From NCBI GenBank assembly GCA_030583905.1, contig CP129481.1, positions 3,874,136-3,938,135 on the forward strand: 64,000 nt of DNA. The letters run 5' to 3'. Positions 8,873 to 17,377 of the stretch are shown one piece after another. Within the stretch, counting starts at the first letter, position 1. Every line of letters begins with the position of its first letter. Source of the stretch: Anaerolineales bacterium. GTDB taxonomy: Bacteria > Chloroflexota > Anaerolineae > Anaerolineales > Villigracilaceae. The position numbers and the translations under genes are program-made. The notes under the pieces are model-generated. The model did not search any database. It worked only from the letters and a program-made list of their open reading frames with translations, and had not been told where the DNA came from.

Positions 8873-9574
8873 ATGAAACCGACCACTGCGCAAACACTTC
8901 TGGAGATCAACCGCGAGTTTTACGACCGCTTCGGCGATTCGTTCTCTGCCACGCGCCAGCGGCTCCAGCCCGGCGTGAAGAAGATCCTCGAAACGATTCA
9001 AGCGGACGAATCGGTGCTTGATCTGGGATGCGGCAACGGCTTGTTCCTGCGCGAACTGCGCAGACGCGGTCACCAAGCCGCGCTTCTCGGCGTGGACTTT
9101 AGCCTGCCCCTGCTTCGAGATGCCGAATCCACGCCCGGGATGGAGTTCCGCGAGGTGGATTTGACGAAGTTATCAGAATGGAAAGTGGAATATGGAGAGT
9201 GGGACGTTGTGACGATTTTTGCCGCGTTGCATCACATCCCTTCGCATGAGATCCGTTTGGATATTTTGAAAACCGTGAAAAAATTATTGAAGCCCAATGG
9301 AAAATTAATTCTTTCCAACTGGCAGTTTTTGAACAGCGGGAAACTGAGAGCCAGAGTCCAGCCGTGGGAGCGGGCGGGGCTTTCGGATTCGGATGTGGAT
9401 GAGGGGGATTATCTGCTGGATTGGCGCAGCGGCGGCGATGGGCTTCGGTACGCGCACCAGTTTTCAGTGGAGGAACTGCTTGGGTTGGCGGGGCAGGCTG
9501 GGTTTAAGGTCGAGGCGTCTTTTCTGTCCGATGGGGAAAACGGCAAGTTGGGGCTGTATCAGATCTGGTCATGA
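8873..9574 (+). CDS. Class I SAM-dependent methyltransferase
   Basis: A 233-aa Rossmann-fold methyltransferase. Motif I is 'VLDLGCGNGLFL' and the acidic loop is 'LGVDFS'; 'WDVVTIFAALHHIPS' is the usual post-II/motif III region of methyltransferase type 11/25 proteins. I start at ATG 8873 (MKPTTAQTLLEIN) because the only visible -10 box (8845-8850) overlaps the upstream ATG at 8849; that start would add eight residues. The target is unknown. Its stop overlaps the convergent sensor gene by 6 bp. Confidence 0.85.
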   Translation: MKPTTAQTLLEINREFYDRFGDSFSATRQRLQPGVKKILETIQADESVLDLGCGNGLFLRELRRRGHQAALLGVDFSLPLLRDAESTPGMEFREVDLTKLSEWKVEYGEWDVVTIFAALHHIPSHEIRLDILKTVKKLLKPNGKLILSNWQFLNSGKLRARVQPWERAGLSDSDVDEGDYLLDWRSGGDGLRYAHQFSVEELLGLAGQAGFKVEASFLSDGENGKLGLYQIWS

Positions 9575-12500
9575 ATCATCTGATGCGACGCAGTTTCGTC
9601 CCGCGCCTTTGGCTTTATACAGCGCGGAATCGGCGCGCTCGACCAGCGTTTGCAATGTGTCATGCTCGTTCATCTCCGCAACGCCAATGCTGATCGTGAC
9701 CCGCAGCGGACCGACACTGGTTTCAAAGGGATCTTTCATCACTGCCAGCCGGAAACGTTCTGCAAAGCGTTTGGCTGATTCGAGGTTCGTTTCGGGCAAT
9801 AGGATCACGAATTCCTCGCCGCCATAACGGACGATCAGGTCGATCATGTGAGCGTTCTTTTGGCACCGCTCCACAAGTTGACTCAAGATCTGGTCTCCCG
9901 TCGCATGTCCGTAATGATCGTTGACCCGCTTGAAGTGATCGATGTCGAATATGATCGCGCAGAACGGGCGGTGAATGCGCCGCGCGCGCTGGAACTCGAA
10001 CTCTCCCAGTTGATACAGACCGCGGCGGTTGTACACACCGGTTAACGGATCGGTGATCGCCTGACTTTGCGTTTCTTCGAAGATGCGCGCATTTTCAAGT
10101 GCCACTGCGACCTGATTCGCAAATTCGGTCGTGATCTGCACATCCTTATCCTTGAAATGGTTCGGCTCGGTGCTGTCAATGGTCAGCAACCCGATGATGC
10201 GGTCCTTATAGATGAGCGGCACGCCGAGCCAGGAGCGGATGTGAATGCTGGAAATATCATTGAAGACATGATATTTCTCGTCGATCTCGGGGATAATGTA
10301 CGGTTGCCCGGTCTGCATAACGACAGTATTTGGATTATCGCCGGGGATGGGGAAACGCAAACCAATAACATCCTTTAGGTCGGCAAACCCGCTGCCACCC
10401 ACGATCTCCAGTTCACCATCGATCAGCAATTGCACCGAGGCGCTGTCGTACGGGATCACCTCATTGAGCTGTTCAAGAATATGGGAAACAGTTTGCTCCA
10501 TTTCAAGTTTCTCGGCAACCGCCAAACTTGCCTTACGCAGGATCTCGGATGTGTCGGCGCGGCGCCTGGCATCGTCCATGGTCTTGAACTTTTCATAAGC
10601 GAGTGCGATCAGGCTGGCGGCTTGCTCGCAAAGCGCCACTTCCTCCGGCGGGAACTGGCGGATCGTGTCGAAGGAAATGATCAACGCACCGAGCTTGGTT
10701 TTCCCTGCGATCAGGGGCAGTACGATCTCGGAACGGGATGAAAACCTTTCTGCGATCTCCCGATCGATGTGAGGAGAGTTGTAAGCGTCTTCGATGATCA
10801 AGGTATGACCAAGCGTCAGCACGGATTCAGTCAGCGTTTTGCCGCCCGCTTTGGGTTGGATGGTCGGATAAATCTCCCGGTACTTGCCGGATGCGGCAAG
10901 TGATGATGTCCTTTTATTCTCCTCGTCCCAGGAGGTCAGGAAACATCCATCGGCGCGGATCAGGTCGGCAAGACGGTCGGCGGCATTCTGCGCCATTTCC
11001 TTAAGGTTATCGGCGCGCAGCGCGTCCCGCACGATCTCATGCATCATGTTCAAGGACTTCTGCCGCCGCAATACCTTTTGCTCGGTGCGGGCACGCGTCT
11101 CTGCCGCACCAAAAAGGTTTGCGGCAGTGCGGATCGCCTCCAATTCCGTGCCGGTCCACACCCGTTCTTCGCGGCAATCGTCAAATGCGATGAATCCCCA
11201 CCACTGGTTGTCTGCAAAAATCGGCATGACCGCCGTGGAAATACAGCCCAGTCTTTCAAGGAATTTTTGTTCGCTCTTCGGCATGTCCGCGACCAAACCG
11301 TAGATCGGATGTCCCTGTGAAAGCGTATCCTGCCATCTGCCAAAACCGGATTGGCGCAGCGGCGCGTGCCGAAACGCGGGGTTATCGATCTGCGGCTTCG
11401 TATCCGCAGACACCCACTCATAACACATGCTCGAATAAACGACATTGTTCTCGCCTGTGTAATTCATCGCTACATACACGCGGCTGACGCCCGCAGCCTC
11501 CCCGATCTTTTCCAACACCCCGGGGATGTTATGCTCCCACGTGGTTTCGCGCAGGAATTGTCCAGCCGCCATGCTGATGGCAGACATGATCGCCTCGCGG
11601 CGGCTCAGCATCTCTTCCACATCCTTGCGCTGTGTGATGTCATGCAGGACGATCATGATATCGGACTGTCCGTGCTGTTCCTGCTTCTCCCGCAGAGAGA
11701 TGGGAGAAACGCTCACTTCGAAAACTCTCGCCTGTTTGCCCTCCCCGATCTTGATCTCCGCCCGATGCTCCCCGCCCGTAAAATAAGGGGACAATGTATC
11801 GGCAAACTTCGGGAACTCCCCTGCAAATGACCTGCCGACAGATTCCTTCTCTGATCGATGGAGAATATTCTCCGCAACCGGGTTGAGATATAAAACGCGT
11901 TGCTGCGAATTCAGCACAATCACGCCATTGCGCATATTTTTCAACACCGTCAGGTGTTCGAGCGGCATGATCTCCAACATGCGGAATTTTCGGATCGCCC
12001 AGAAAATCCCAAACGCGGTCGGGAGCAGTATCAGAGGAGACAGATCGAGGTTTCGAATCGGTCCGGTTCTGCCAACAAATAAGAGATTGGCAAGAAGCGG
12101 AAAAAGAATGCTAAGCACCATCACCCCCATCTGAAGGCGGTGCAGCCCGGGTCTGCGGACCAGTTCCATGATCAAAAGCGTTCCCGAAAGAAGCAGGAGA
12201 CTGTAGGAATACAGGATATGAACCCAGAAGAAGACACCGCGCTGGAGTTGCAGAAGGCTGAGTCCGCCGATATCCACCACGGTCTCCATGGTAGACATCA
12301 ATCGCAGGGACGGGTTCAACAGCATGAACGTCAGCGTCAACGCGGGAATGATCCAGAATAAAGGTTTGGCACGGGGAGGGAGCAGGTGACGCCTGCCGGT
12401 GAATTCGATGACAAAGAAAAATATGAAAACAGGGATGCTGACAATGCCGATGTATTTGATGTCCGCCATATGCAGTTTCATCGACAGGGACGGAAAGAAT

Positions 12501-12670
12501 ATTTCCATCCCGTAGAAGAACGTCCAGATGGAGCATCCCAGCATTGCCAATGCAAAAGGCGTGACCGCCTTCGAAGATTTATAGTTCCATGCGTAAAACC
12601 CCAGCCATGCATACGGAATTGCAACCAGCAGGTAGATCAGGGGAACGTATGTGTTGGGTTGACTCAACAT
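9569..12670 (-). CDS. 7TM-PAS-GAF-GGDEF sensor, putative diguanylate cyclase
   Basis: A 1033-aa membrane sensor. Residues 1-225 contain seven hydrophobic helices like the histidine-kinase N-terminal 7TM domain. They are followed by a PAS domain (about 235-355), three GAF-like domains (about 365-520, 540-690 and 700-860), and a GGDEF domain (about 870-1030). The active-site loop is YGGEEF near residue 948, and 'FDIDHFKRVNDHYGH' is intact, so cyclase activity is plausible. The product-inhibition I-site RxxD upstream of GGEEF appears as HMID, so the arginine is lost. The third GAF resembles one in the histidine kinase at 18984 (both contain PYDSASVQLL), which indicates shared modules. Confidence 0.9.
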   Translation of the reverse strand: MLSQPNTYVPLIYLLVAIPYAWLGFYAWNYKSSKAVTPFALAMLGCSIWTFFYGMEIFFPSLSMKLHMADIKYIGIVSIPVFIFFFVIEFTGRRHLLPPRAKPLFWIIPALTLTFMLLNPSLRLMSTMETVVDIGGLSLLQLQRGVFFWVHILYSYSLLLLSGTLLIMELVRRPGLHRLQMGVMVLSILFPLLANLLFVGRTGPIRNLDLSPLILLPTAFGIFWAIRKFRMLEIMPLEHLTVLKNMRNGVIVLNSQQRVLYLNPVAENILHRSEKESVGRSFAGEFPKFADTLSPYFTGGEHRAEIKIGEGKQARVFEVSVSPISLREKQEQHGQSDIMIVLHDITQRKDVEEMLSRREAIMSAISMAAGQFLRETTWEHNIPGVLEKIGEAAGVSRVYVAMNYTGENNVVYSSMCYEWVSADTKPQIDNPAFRHAPLRQSGFGRWQDTLSQGHPIYGLVADMPKSEQKFLERLGCISTAVMPIFADNQWWGFIAFDDCREERVWTGTELEAIRTAANLFGAAETRARTEQKVLRRQKSLNMMHEIVRDALRADNLKEMAQNAADRLADLIRADGCFLTSWDEENKRTSSLAASGKYREIYPTIQPKAGGKTLTESVLTLGHTLIIEDAYNSPHIDREIAERFSSRSEIVLPLIAGKTKLGALIISFDTIRQFPPEEVALCEQAASLIALAYEKFKTMDDARRRADTSEILRKASLAVAEKLEMEQTVSHILEQLNEVIPYDSASVQLLIDGELEIVGGSGFADLKDVIGLRFPIPGDNPNTVVMQTGQPYIIPEIDEKYHVFNDISSIHIRSWLGVPLIYKDRIIGLLTIDSTEPNHFKDKDVQITTEFANQVAVALENARIFEETQSQAITDPLTGVYNRRGLYQLGEFEFQRARRIHRPFCAIIFDIDHFKRVNDHYGHATGDQILSQLVERCQKNAHMIDLIVRYGGEEFVILLPETNLESAKRFAERFRLAVMKDPFETSVGPLRVTISIGVAEMNEHDTLQTLVERADSALYKAKGAGRNCVASDDS

Positions 12671-12750
12671 CTCATTGATAAAAGTTCTTCGTTGGGAACA
12701 GGCTGGGCAGCCCGTCCCATGTCATTACTCCCATTTTATTACCGATTAAA

Positions 12751-12786
12751 AGCCCTGCACATTACAGATTTATCATGTACAGGGCT
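12751..12786 (-). terminator. Rho-independent terminator of the 16245-12836 unit
   Basis: AGCCCTG (12751-12757) pairs with CAGGGCT (12780-12786), and the stem extends inward with one mismatch (ACAT/ATGT). On the minus strand the stem is followed by TTTTAAT. It lies about 50 bases after the stop codon of the 327-aa gene. Confidence 0.6.
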
Positions 12787-12799
12787 GGTTTGCAAATTT

Positions 12800-12824
12800 G
12801 ACGGGTTATGCAAAAACACCCGTC
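12800..12824. repeat. Small hairpin, GACGGGT/ACCCGTC
   Basis: A 7-bp perfect inverted repeat (12800-12806 and 12818-12824) with an A-rich 11-nt loop, immediately after the 327-aa gene's stop and before the terminator. It may be part of a tandem termination or RNA-stability structure. Confidence 0.4.
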
Positions 12825-12835
12825 ACAAACAGGAA

Positions 12836-13819
12836 TCATACGATCACCTGCTGCGGAGAGACCACATACTGCCACCAATTGTTGTGGATTCCATTCCGCC
12901 GCCCGGCAACCCGCGGGAAATGGTTGAACCACCATTTATGATGCGCGCGGATATCCCCGTTCCCCCATTCGGACGAGTTCACAATGCGGACGTCGCCTTT
13001 GAAGTCCGGAAAATTCAATAACCAGTCATAACATTCGCTCGGAACCGGAGTGGGATTGTTCCAGTCGTAATCCGCCTGACTGTTCGGAGCGAAATGGATG
13101 TTGCCGCAGGCGGCTTTGCCCGGTGCAGTCTTGTCATAGCGGATGAAACGCCGCCACAGGTTCGCGTCGCCGGTCAGTTTCATGAACGTCCGCTCCATGA
13201 TCGATTCCGCGCGATGACCATACGACTCGAACATCTCGCCGATATGGCGTTCATAGGAAAATCCCATGATCACAAAGCGGCGCTTGCTCGCGGATGTATC
13301 CGCCAGTGGAGGCGCGTTGCACCAAAATGCGCCCGGTCCGCCCATGATGGATTCGTAAAACCCGGCGTGGGGAAAACCGAAGATCCACACTTCGTCGATC
13401 TCGTTCCACGCCACACGCTGAAGAATATCGAATTTTTTCAGGATGGCGTAATAATCCGCTCCCTGTGGCATGTGCGGCGGGGTGACGCGGTTCACAACAT
13501 CGAGATAAGCCTGCGGCGTGTACTGAAACCCATCCGTCTTGGCTGGGAACTCATCCACATTGATACGCTGGACGATCTCATAACGTGCAAGTCCTTTGCT
13601 GACCTCGAGCAGGTCCGCCATGAAGCCGGTCATCAGATCGGACGGGTTGCACCACTTCATCTTCTGTGAAAGCGTGATGCCCGTGGATGTATCCATGACG
13701 GGATCGTACACAATGACCAGCACTCTGCTGCGGGTGATCGAAGCCGGTTCGACAATGCTATCGGCGGGATAGCGCGCGGGGCGGAAAAGTTTCAGAAAAA
13801 AATCAAAAATGCCAGCCAT
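12836..13819 (-). CDS. Conserved protein of unknown function (327 aa)
   Basis: I do not recognise a named domain. The protein starts with a short amphipathic/hydrophobic stretch (GIFDFFLKLF) and has no clear signal peptide. It then has a hydrophobic strand 'SRVLVIVYDPVMD', a central 'DEVWIFGFPHAGFYESIMGG' motif with acidic and histidine residues, 'RRFVIMGFSYERHIGEMFES', and a tryptophan/histidine-rich end ('HHKWWFNHFPR', 'IHNNWWQYVV'). Conserved Asp, Glu and His residues suggest an enzyme or metal site, but that is inference. It follows the 803-aa PP2C-like protein by 14 bp and is almost certainly cotranscribed with it. Confidence 0.75.
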   Translation of the reverse strand: MAGIFDFFLKLFRPARYPADSIVEPASITRSRVLVIVYDPVMDTSTGITLSQKMKWCNPSDLMTGFMADLLEVSKGLARYEIVQRINVDEFPAKTDGFQYTPQAYLDVVNRVTPPHMPQGADYYAILKKFDILQRVAWNEIDEVWIFGFPHAGFYESIMGGPGAFWCNAPPLADTSASKRRFVIMGFSYERHIGEMFESYGHRAESIMERTFMKLTGDANLWRRFIRYDKTAPGKAACGNIHFAPNSQADYDWNNPTPVPSECYDWLLNFPDFKGDVRIVNSSEWGNGDIRAHHKWWFNHFPRVAGRRNGIHNNWWQYVVSPQQVIV

Positions 13820-13833
13820 ATCGTCTCCTCACT

Positions 13834-16245
13834 CTAAGGCATGTTGACCGCAAAATAGACCTGTCCATTCACGGCAAGATACAGTACATGGTCCGGGCTG
13901 ACCGCCACCGCACCGATCGCCCCAATGGGAATCGGATTATTCTCCCCGGTCGTCGGGCGGAACTGGGTCTGCAATTCAAGCAAACGCGGTGAGAACCGCA
14001 TCACGCTCTGTCCCGTCGCATCCAGCAGCAGGATGGACGGATCTGGAGGCGCAGCGAACAGGATCTGGGTGAAATTGGCGGCGCCGAACAGGTCAGTATC
14101 TTGATAAGCTTGGAACGGATTCTCCATCTGCAGCGGGTCCTGACAGTTCGACGAACTGGCGGTGATGCGGCTGTAGGAACAACTGGAGAGACGTCCATCC
14201 GAGTGAAGCATATACATTTCATCGCCGGAGATGATAAAGTCGATCACATCCTGTGTCGGCGTCTGCTGACCAAAAAAGAAATACGGACTTTCCGTATATG
14301 TTCCATCCCTGCCGTTATAGACCCACGCCGCGCGCGATTGGGCGTCCAGCACATACAGGGTTCCGCCGTCCATCGCAAAACCGGTCACGCGCCCCCAATT
14401 CGTGTCCGGTGGAGGCAGGCGCATGGCTTGCGCCGTCTGTCCCGGCGCGCAATACAGCAGGGTACCGTTCGCATCGATGCCGAGCAGTGTGGCATTGATC
14501 ACATTGACCGAAGGCAAAGCAAGAATATCCACCAGCGCACCGACAGTGGTATTACCGTAAACGCCCTGCTTACAGATAAAGGTATCATCCCGTTGGAACC
14601 CGCGCCCTCCGGCGGCTGGAACCGCGCGCAGCACCTCGCCGTTTTCGGCATTGAGCATGTAAATATCCCGCTCGCTTGCCACGATACGGCTGATGTCGAT
14701 GTTCAACCGATTGCTGAACGCGGGATTGAACTGCATGCGCGTGATACCGAGCAGCACATCAAGATTACGCTCCGCCTCATTCTTAAGGGCGGCTGTATCG
14801 GTGGTCTGACGGTGTTCCTCCGCCCGCGCCACGTTCAATAACACATTCTCCCAAGCCTTTTTCTGCTCGACCGGATCGCTCAACGCCGCCGCCTGCTGGC
14901 GGATCTGCTGAGCCTGACGCAAATACGCATCATACTGCTCACTGCGACCAAAGCGCAGGTACATCACGCTGGCAAGCGTCACCACGATCAACGGAATGAG
15001 GATCGCCATGACCGCCATCAAATTTGTGGAGGGGACGGTCGTCTCCGCGGTTACTTCCGGGTTGGGCAGCAGGCGCGGCAGGAAATTGCGCAGCCGTTCA
15101 CCCAGCGTCTCGCTCCAGCGGCGAATGGACTGCATCCCCGTCACTGCCGCTTTTGCCGCCTGTCTCGCCTGCATGGACGGTTCACGCGGCGTTTGGGGAA
15201 CTTCTTCATGAACGGGTTCCGGCTCCTGCGCCTCGACCTGTTCTGCCATGCTCTCTGCAATATCTTCTATTTCTTCTTCAGGTTCTAATTCCTGTGGCGG
15301 TTCCTCCTCCACAGGCTTTGGCTTCGCCCGCGGAATGGAAGCTGGGAATTCGCGCAGCGTGGATTGGTGCGGCAGGTTCGCCAGTGGATCGGGAGTCTGT
15401 GATGGAGGCGGTGCTTCCTTTTCCTCGGGAGGGATGGCGTATGCGGAGGGTTGCAGGACATGCCCGGGCGTGGATTCCGTTTCTTTCGCGGCAGGCAGGC
15501 TTGGGCTTAAGTCCGGAGGCGGGGCTTCTTCCTTCTCCTCCTCCCTCGGCGCGGACGAAGGTCCTGTCACAAAATGGATCAAGCCCGTCCCATTGGTCGT
15601 CTGCATCAGCACAGCGTTCAGGTCTTCGCTGGTCAGCGCGGCGAGACGGCGGCGCATCACCTCGAGCGAGGATGGTTTTGCATCATCGAGCGGCGCAACC
15701 CAGGCATTTGGAACGCGCCCGCAAAAAAGAAGCAGATCACCCGCCTCGATGCTGGTCTGCGCGTAATGGATGTGGATGCTCTGGCTTGACCCCAAGCCCT
15801 TGCCCGAAATGGCGGGCTCGAAAAAGTGACGCGACTCGCGCGCACCGAACCAATAAGCGTGCATCGGTCCGCTGAAGGAAAAAGTGCATTGCCCCTCGCG
15901 AAAGGCGGCAAGCAGCAACCAGCCCAGCACGTATTTGCCCTGGCTGCTCGTGGACATATTGCGCTCCAGCAGGGTCTTGTTGACATGGTCGGTGGCGGCG
16001 CGCAAGGCGCTGGTGAGCGCGCGCGGTGTTTCATAAAAAACGCGCCCCGCACTTTCGGCAACCTGCATATATTCACTTGTAGTAAACGTGGAATTTCCAG
16101 CCAGCACGGAATACACGACCAAACGGTCTTGTTCGCGTCCGCGCGCCGCATTTTTGGGCGGCGTCAGCCCCAGCACGCCGGGCATCGCCCAATCGTCCCG
16201 TCCATTGATGCGATAAAGAGGGGTGAGATGAATATCGAGTGGCAT
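13834..16245 (-). CDS. PP2C-like domain / TM / beta-propeller protein
   Basis: An 803-aa protein with a clear modular plan. Residues 1-228 look like a divergent PP2C-type phosphatase fold ('DRLVVYSVLAG', 'GWLLLAAFREGQCTFSFSG', 'IEAGDLLLFCGRVPNAW', as in stage II E/PP2C 'GD.l.l.sDG'). The Asp residues of the metal centre are not convincing, so it may be inactive. Residues 229-395 are a Pro/Glu-rich linker, 409-431 one membrane helix, 435-500 a coiled coil, and 505-803 an NHL/YWTD-like propeller outside the membrane ('NVINATLLGIDANGTLLYC', 'VSPDHVLYLAVNGQVY'). A GATAAT box ends 5 nt before the ATG. It may couple an external propeller to a cytoplasmic signalling domain. Confidence 0.7.
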   Translation of the reverse strand: MPLDIHLTPLYRINGRDDWAMPGVLGLTPPKNAARGREQDRLVVYSVLAGNSTFTTSEYMQVAESAGRVFYETPRALTSALRAATDHVNKTLLERNMSTSSQGKYVLGWLLLAAFREGQCTFSFSGPMHAYWFGARESRHFFEPAISGKGLGSSQSIHIHYAQTSIEAGDLLLFCGRVPNAWVAPLDDAKPSSLEVMRRRLAALTSEDLNAVLMQTTNGTGLIHFVTGPSSAPREEEKEEAPPPDLSPSLPAAKETESTPGHVLQPSAYAIPPEEKEAPPPSQTPDPLANLPHQSTLREFPASIPRAKPKPVEEEPPQELEPEEEIEDIAESMAEQVEAQEPEPVHEEVPQTPREPSMQARQAAKAAVTGMQSIRRWSETLGERLRNFLPRLLPNPEVTAETTVPSTNLMAVMAILIPLIVVTLASVMYLRFGRSEQYDAYLRQAQQIRQQAAALSDPVEQKKAWENVLLNVARAEEHRQTTDTAALKNEAERNLDVLLGITRMQFNPAFSNRLNIDISRIVASERDIYMLNAENGEVLRAVPAAGGRGFQRDDTFICKQGVYGNTTVGALVDILALPSVNVINATLLGIDANGTLLYCAPGQTAQAMRLPPPDTNWGRVTGFAMDGGTLYVLDAQSRAAWVYNGRDGTYTESPYFFFGQQTPTQDVIDFIISGDEMYMLHSDGRLSSCSYSRITASSSNCQDPLQMENPFQAYQDTDLFGAANFTQILFAAPPDPSILLLDATGQSVMRFSPRLLELQTQFRPTTGENNPIPIGAIGAVAVSPDHVLYLAVNGQVYFAVNMP

Positions 16246-16250
16246 GTAAG

Positions 16251-16256
16251 ATTATC
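16251..16256 (-). promoter_or_regulatory. -10 box of the PP2C-like gene, leaderless spacing
   Basis: The minus strand reads GATAAT, 5 nt, ATG (16245). No Shine-Dalgarno sequence precedes the ATG. Confidence 0.45.
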
Positions 16257-16317
16257 GCTTGATCATCTATCCGAGTAAGGTGCTGTCATTCAAAATCTTC
16301 GCGCTTCATTATACTGG

Positions 16318-16323
16318 TAAAAT
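16318..16323 (+). promoter_or_regulatory. Extended -10 of the BioF2-like GNAT gene
   Basis: TGGTAAAAT (extended -10; hexamer at 16318-16323) ends 9 nt before the ATG at 16333. No ribosome-binding site is visible in between. Confidence 0.45.
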
Positions 16324-16332
16324 CTCACCGCT

Positions 16333-17340
16333 ATGAACTACACCCTTCTCAAAGATTTCTCCGAAATCACACCCCAAGAGTGGAACGACCTGCTGAAAGA
16401 ATCCATCAGCGACACGCCTTTTTCACGCTACGAATATCAAACTTCATGGTGGAAACACCTCGGCGGCGGCGAATGGAAGGATGCCAAACTCGTCCTCGTT
16501 GCCGCGCGCGAGAATGAAAAACTCATCGGCATCGCCCCGCTTTTCATCGCCGAATACGACGGTCAGACCGCGCTTTTGCTCAACGGCAGCATCGAAATTT
16601 CGGATTATCTCGATCTCATCGTCCGCAAGGATGACCACGCGCGGTTTGTCACCGGGTTATTGGACTTTCTCGCCTCGAACCCCGCCGACGCCTGGTCTGC
16701 CATCGATTGGTACAACCTCCCCGACGACTCGCCGACCCTCGCCGCCCTCAAAGCGGAATCCGCTGCCCGCGGCTGGACATATCACGAAGAGATCTATCGC
16801 CCCACGCCGCGCATCGCCCTGAACGGCTCGTTCGATGATTATCTTGCAAATATCGAAAAAAAACAACGCCATGAGATCCGCCGCAAGATGCGCCGCGCCG
16901 CCGAATCAGGGCGCGTCCGCTTTCATGTGATCGATCAAAACGCGGACATTGAATCCGAACTGGACGCCTTCTTCCATTTAATGATCCAGGACCCGAACAA
17001 AGCCCTGTTCCTCAAAGACATGATGCGCGACCAAATGTCCGACGCCCTGCATGCCGCGTACAAGAGCGGATATCTCTGGCTTGCCTTCCTTGAAGTGGAT
17101 GGCGTCAAGGCAGCGGCATCGCTCAATTTCGATTACAACAATAAACTGTGGGGCTACAACTCCGGCGTCAGCCGCGATTTCATGGAACTCTCCCCCGGCT
17201 GGGTGTTGCTGGGGCATGTCATTCAATGGTGTTGTGAAAACGGGCGGCATGAGTTCGATTTCATGCGCGGGGACGAGGAATACAAATACCGTTTTGGGGG
17301 CGTAAATAGATTTGTGATGCGAGCCCGAATAACAAAATAG
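16333..17340 (+). CDS. GNAT family protein of the BioF2-like/FemAB type
   Basis: A 335-aa protein matching the Acetyltransf_6 (BioF2-like, CelD/FemAB-related) family. The first half has 'TPFSRYEYQTSWWKHLGGG' and 'KLIGIAPLFI', the typical opening of these proteins. The diagnostic helix 'KKQRHEIRRKMRRA' is at about residues 177-190, and 'LWGYNSGVSRDF...SPGWVLLGHVIQW...FDFMRGDEEYKYRFGG' forms the C-terminal acyl-CoA/GNAT half. Family members transfer acyl or aminoacyl groups in cell-envelope or exopolysaccharide synthesis; the substrate here is unknown. Confidence 0.85.
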   Translation: MNYTLLKDFSEITPQEWNDLLKESISDTPFSRYEYQTSWWKHLGGGEWKDAKLVLVAARENEKLIGIAPLFIAEYDGQTALLLNGSIEISDYLDLIVRKDDHARFVTGLLDFLASNPADAWSAIDWYNLPDDSPTLAALKAESAARGWTYHEEIYRPTPRIALNGSFDDYLANIEKKQRHEIRRKMRRAAESGRVRFHVIDQNADIESELDAFFHLMIQDPNKALFLKDMMRDQMSDALHAAYKSGYLWLAFLEVDGVKAAASLNFDYNNKLWGYNSGVSRDFMELSPGWVLLGHVIQWCCENGRHEFDFMRGDEEYKYRFGGVNRFVMRARITK

Positions 17341-17364
17341 GGACACGGCGAAGCCGTGTCCCTA
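17338..17364. terminator. Convergent hairpin between GNAT and fumC
   Basis: A 12-bp perfect stem (17338-17349 with 17353-17364) and a 3-nt loop; its left arm includes the GNAT stop codon TAG. There is no long T-tract, so termination is possible but unproved. The core GGGACACGG recurs after the gene at 49592 and, in related form, at 48523. Confidence 0.5.
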
Positions 17365-17377
17365 CTGTAACTGTAAC

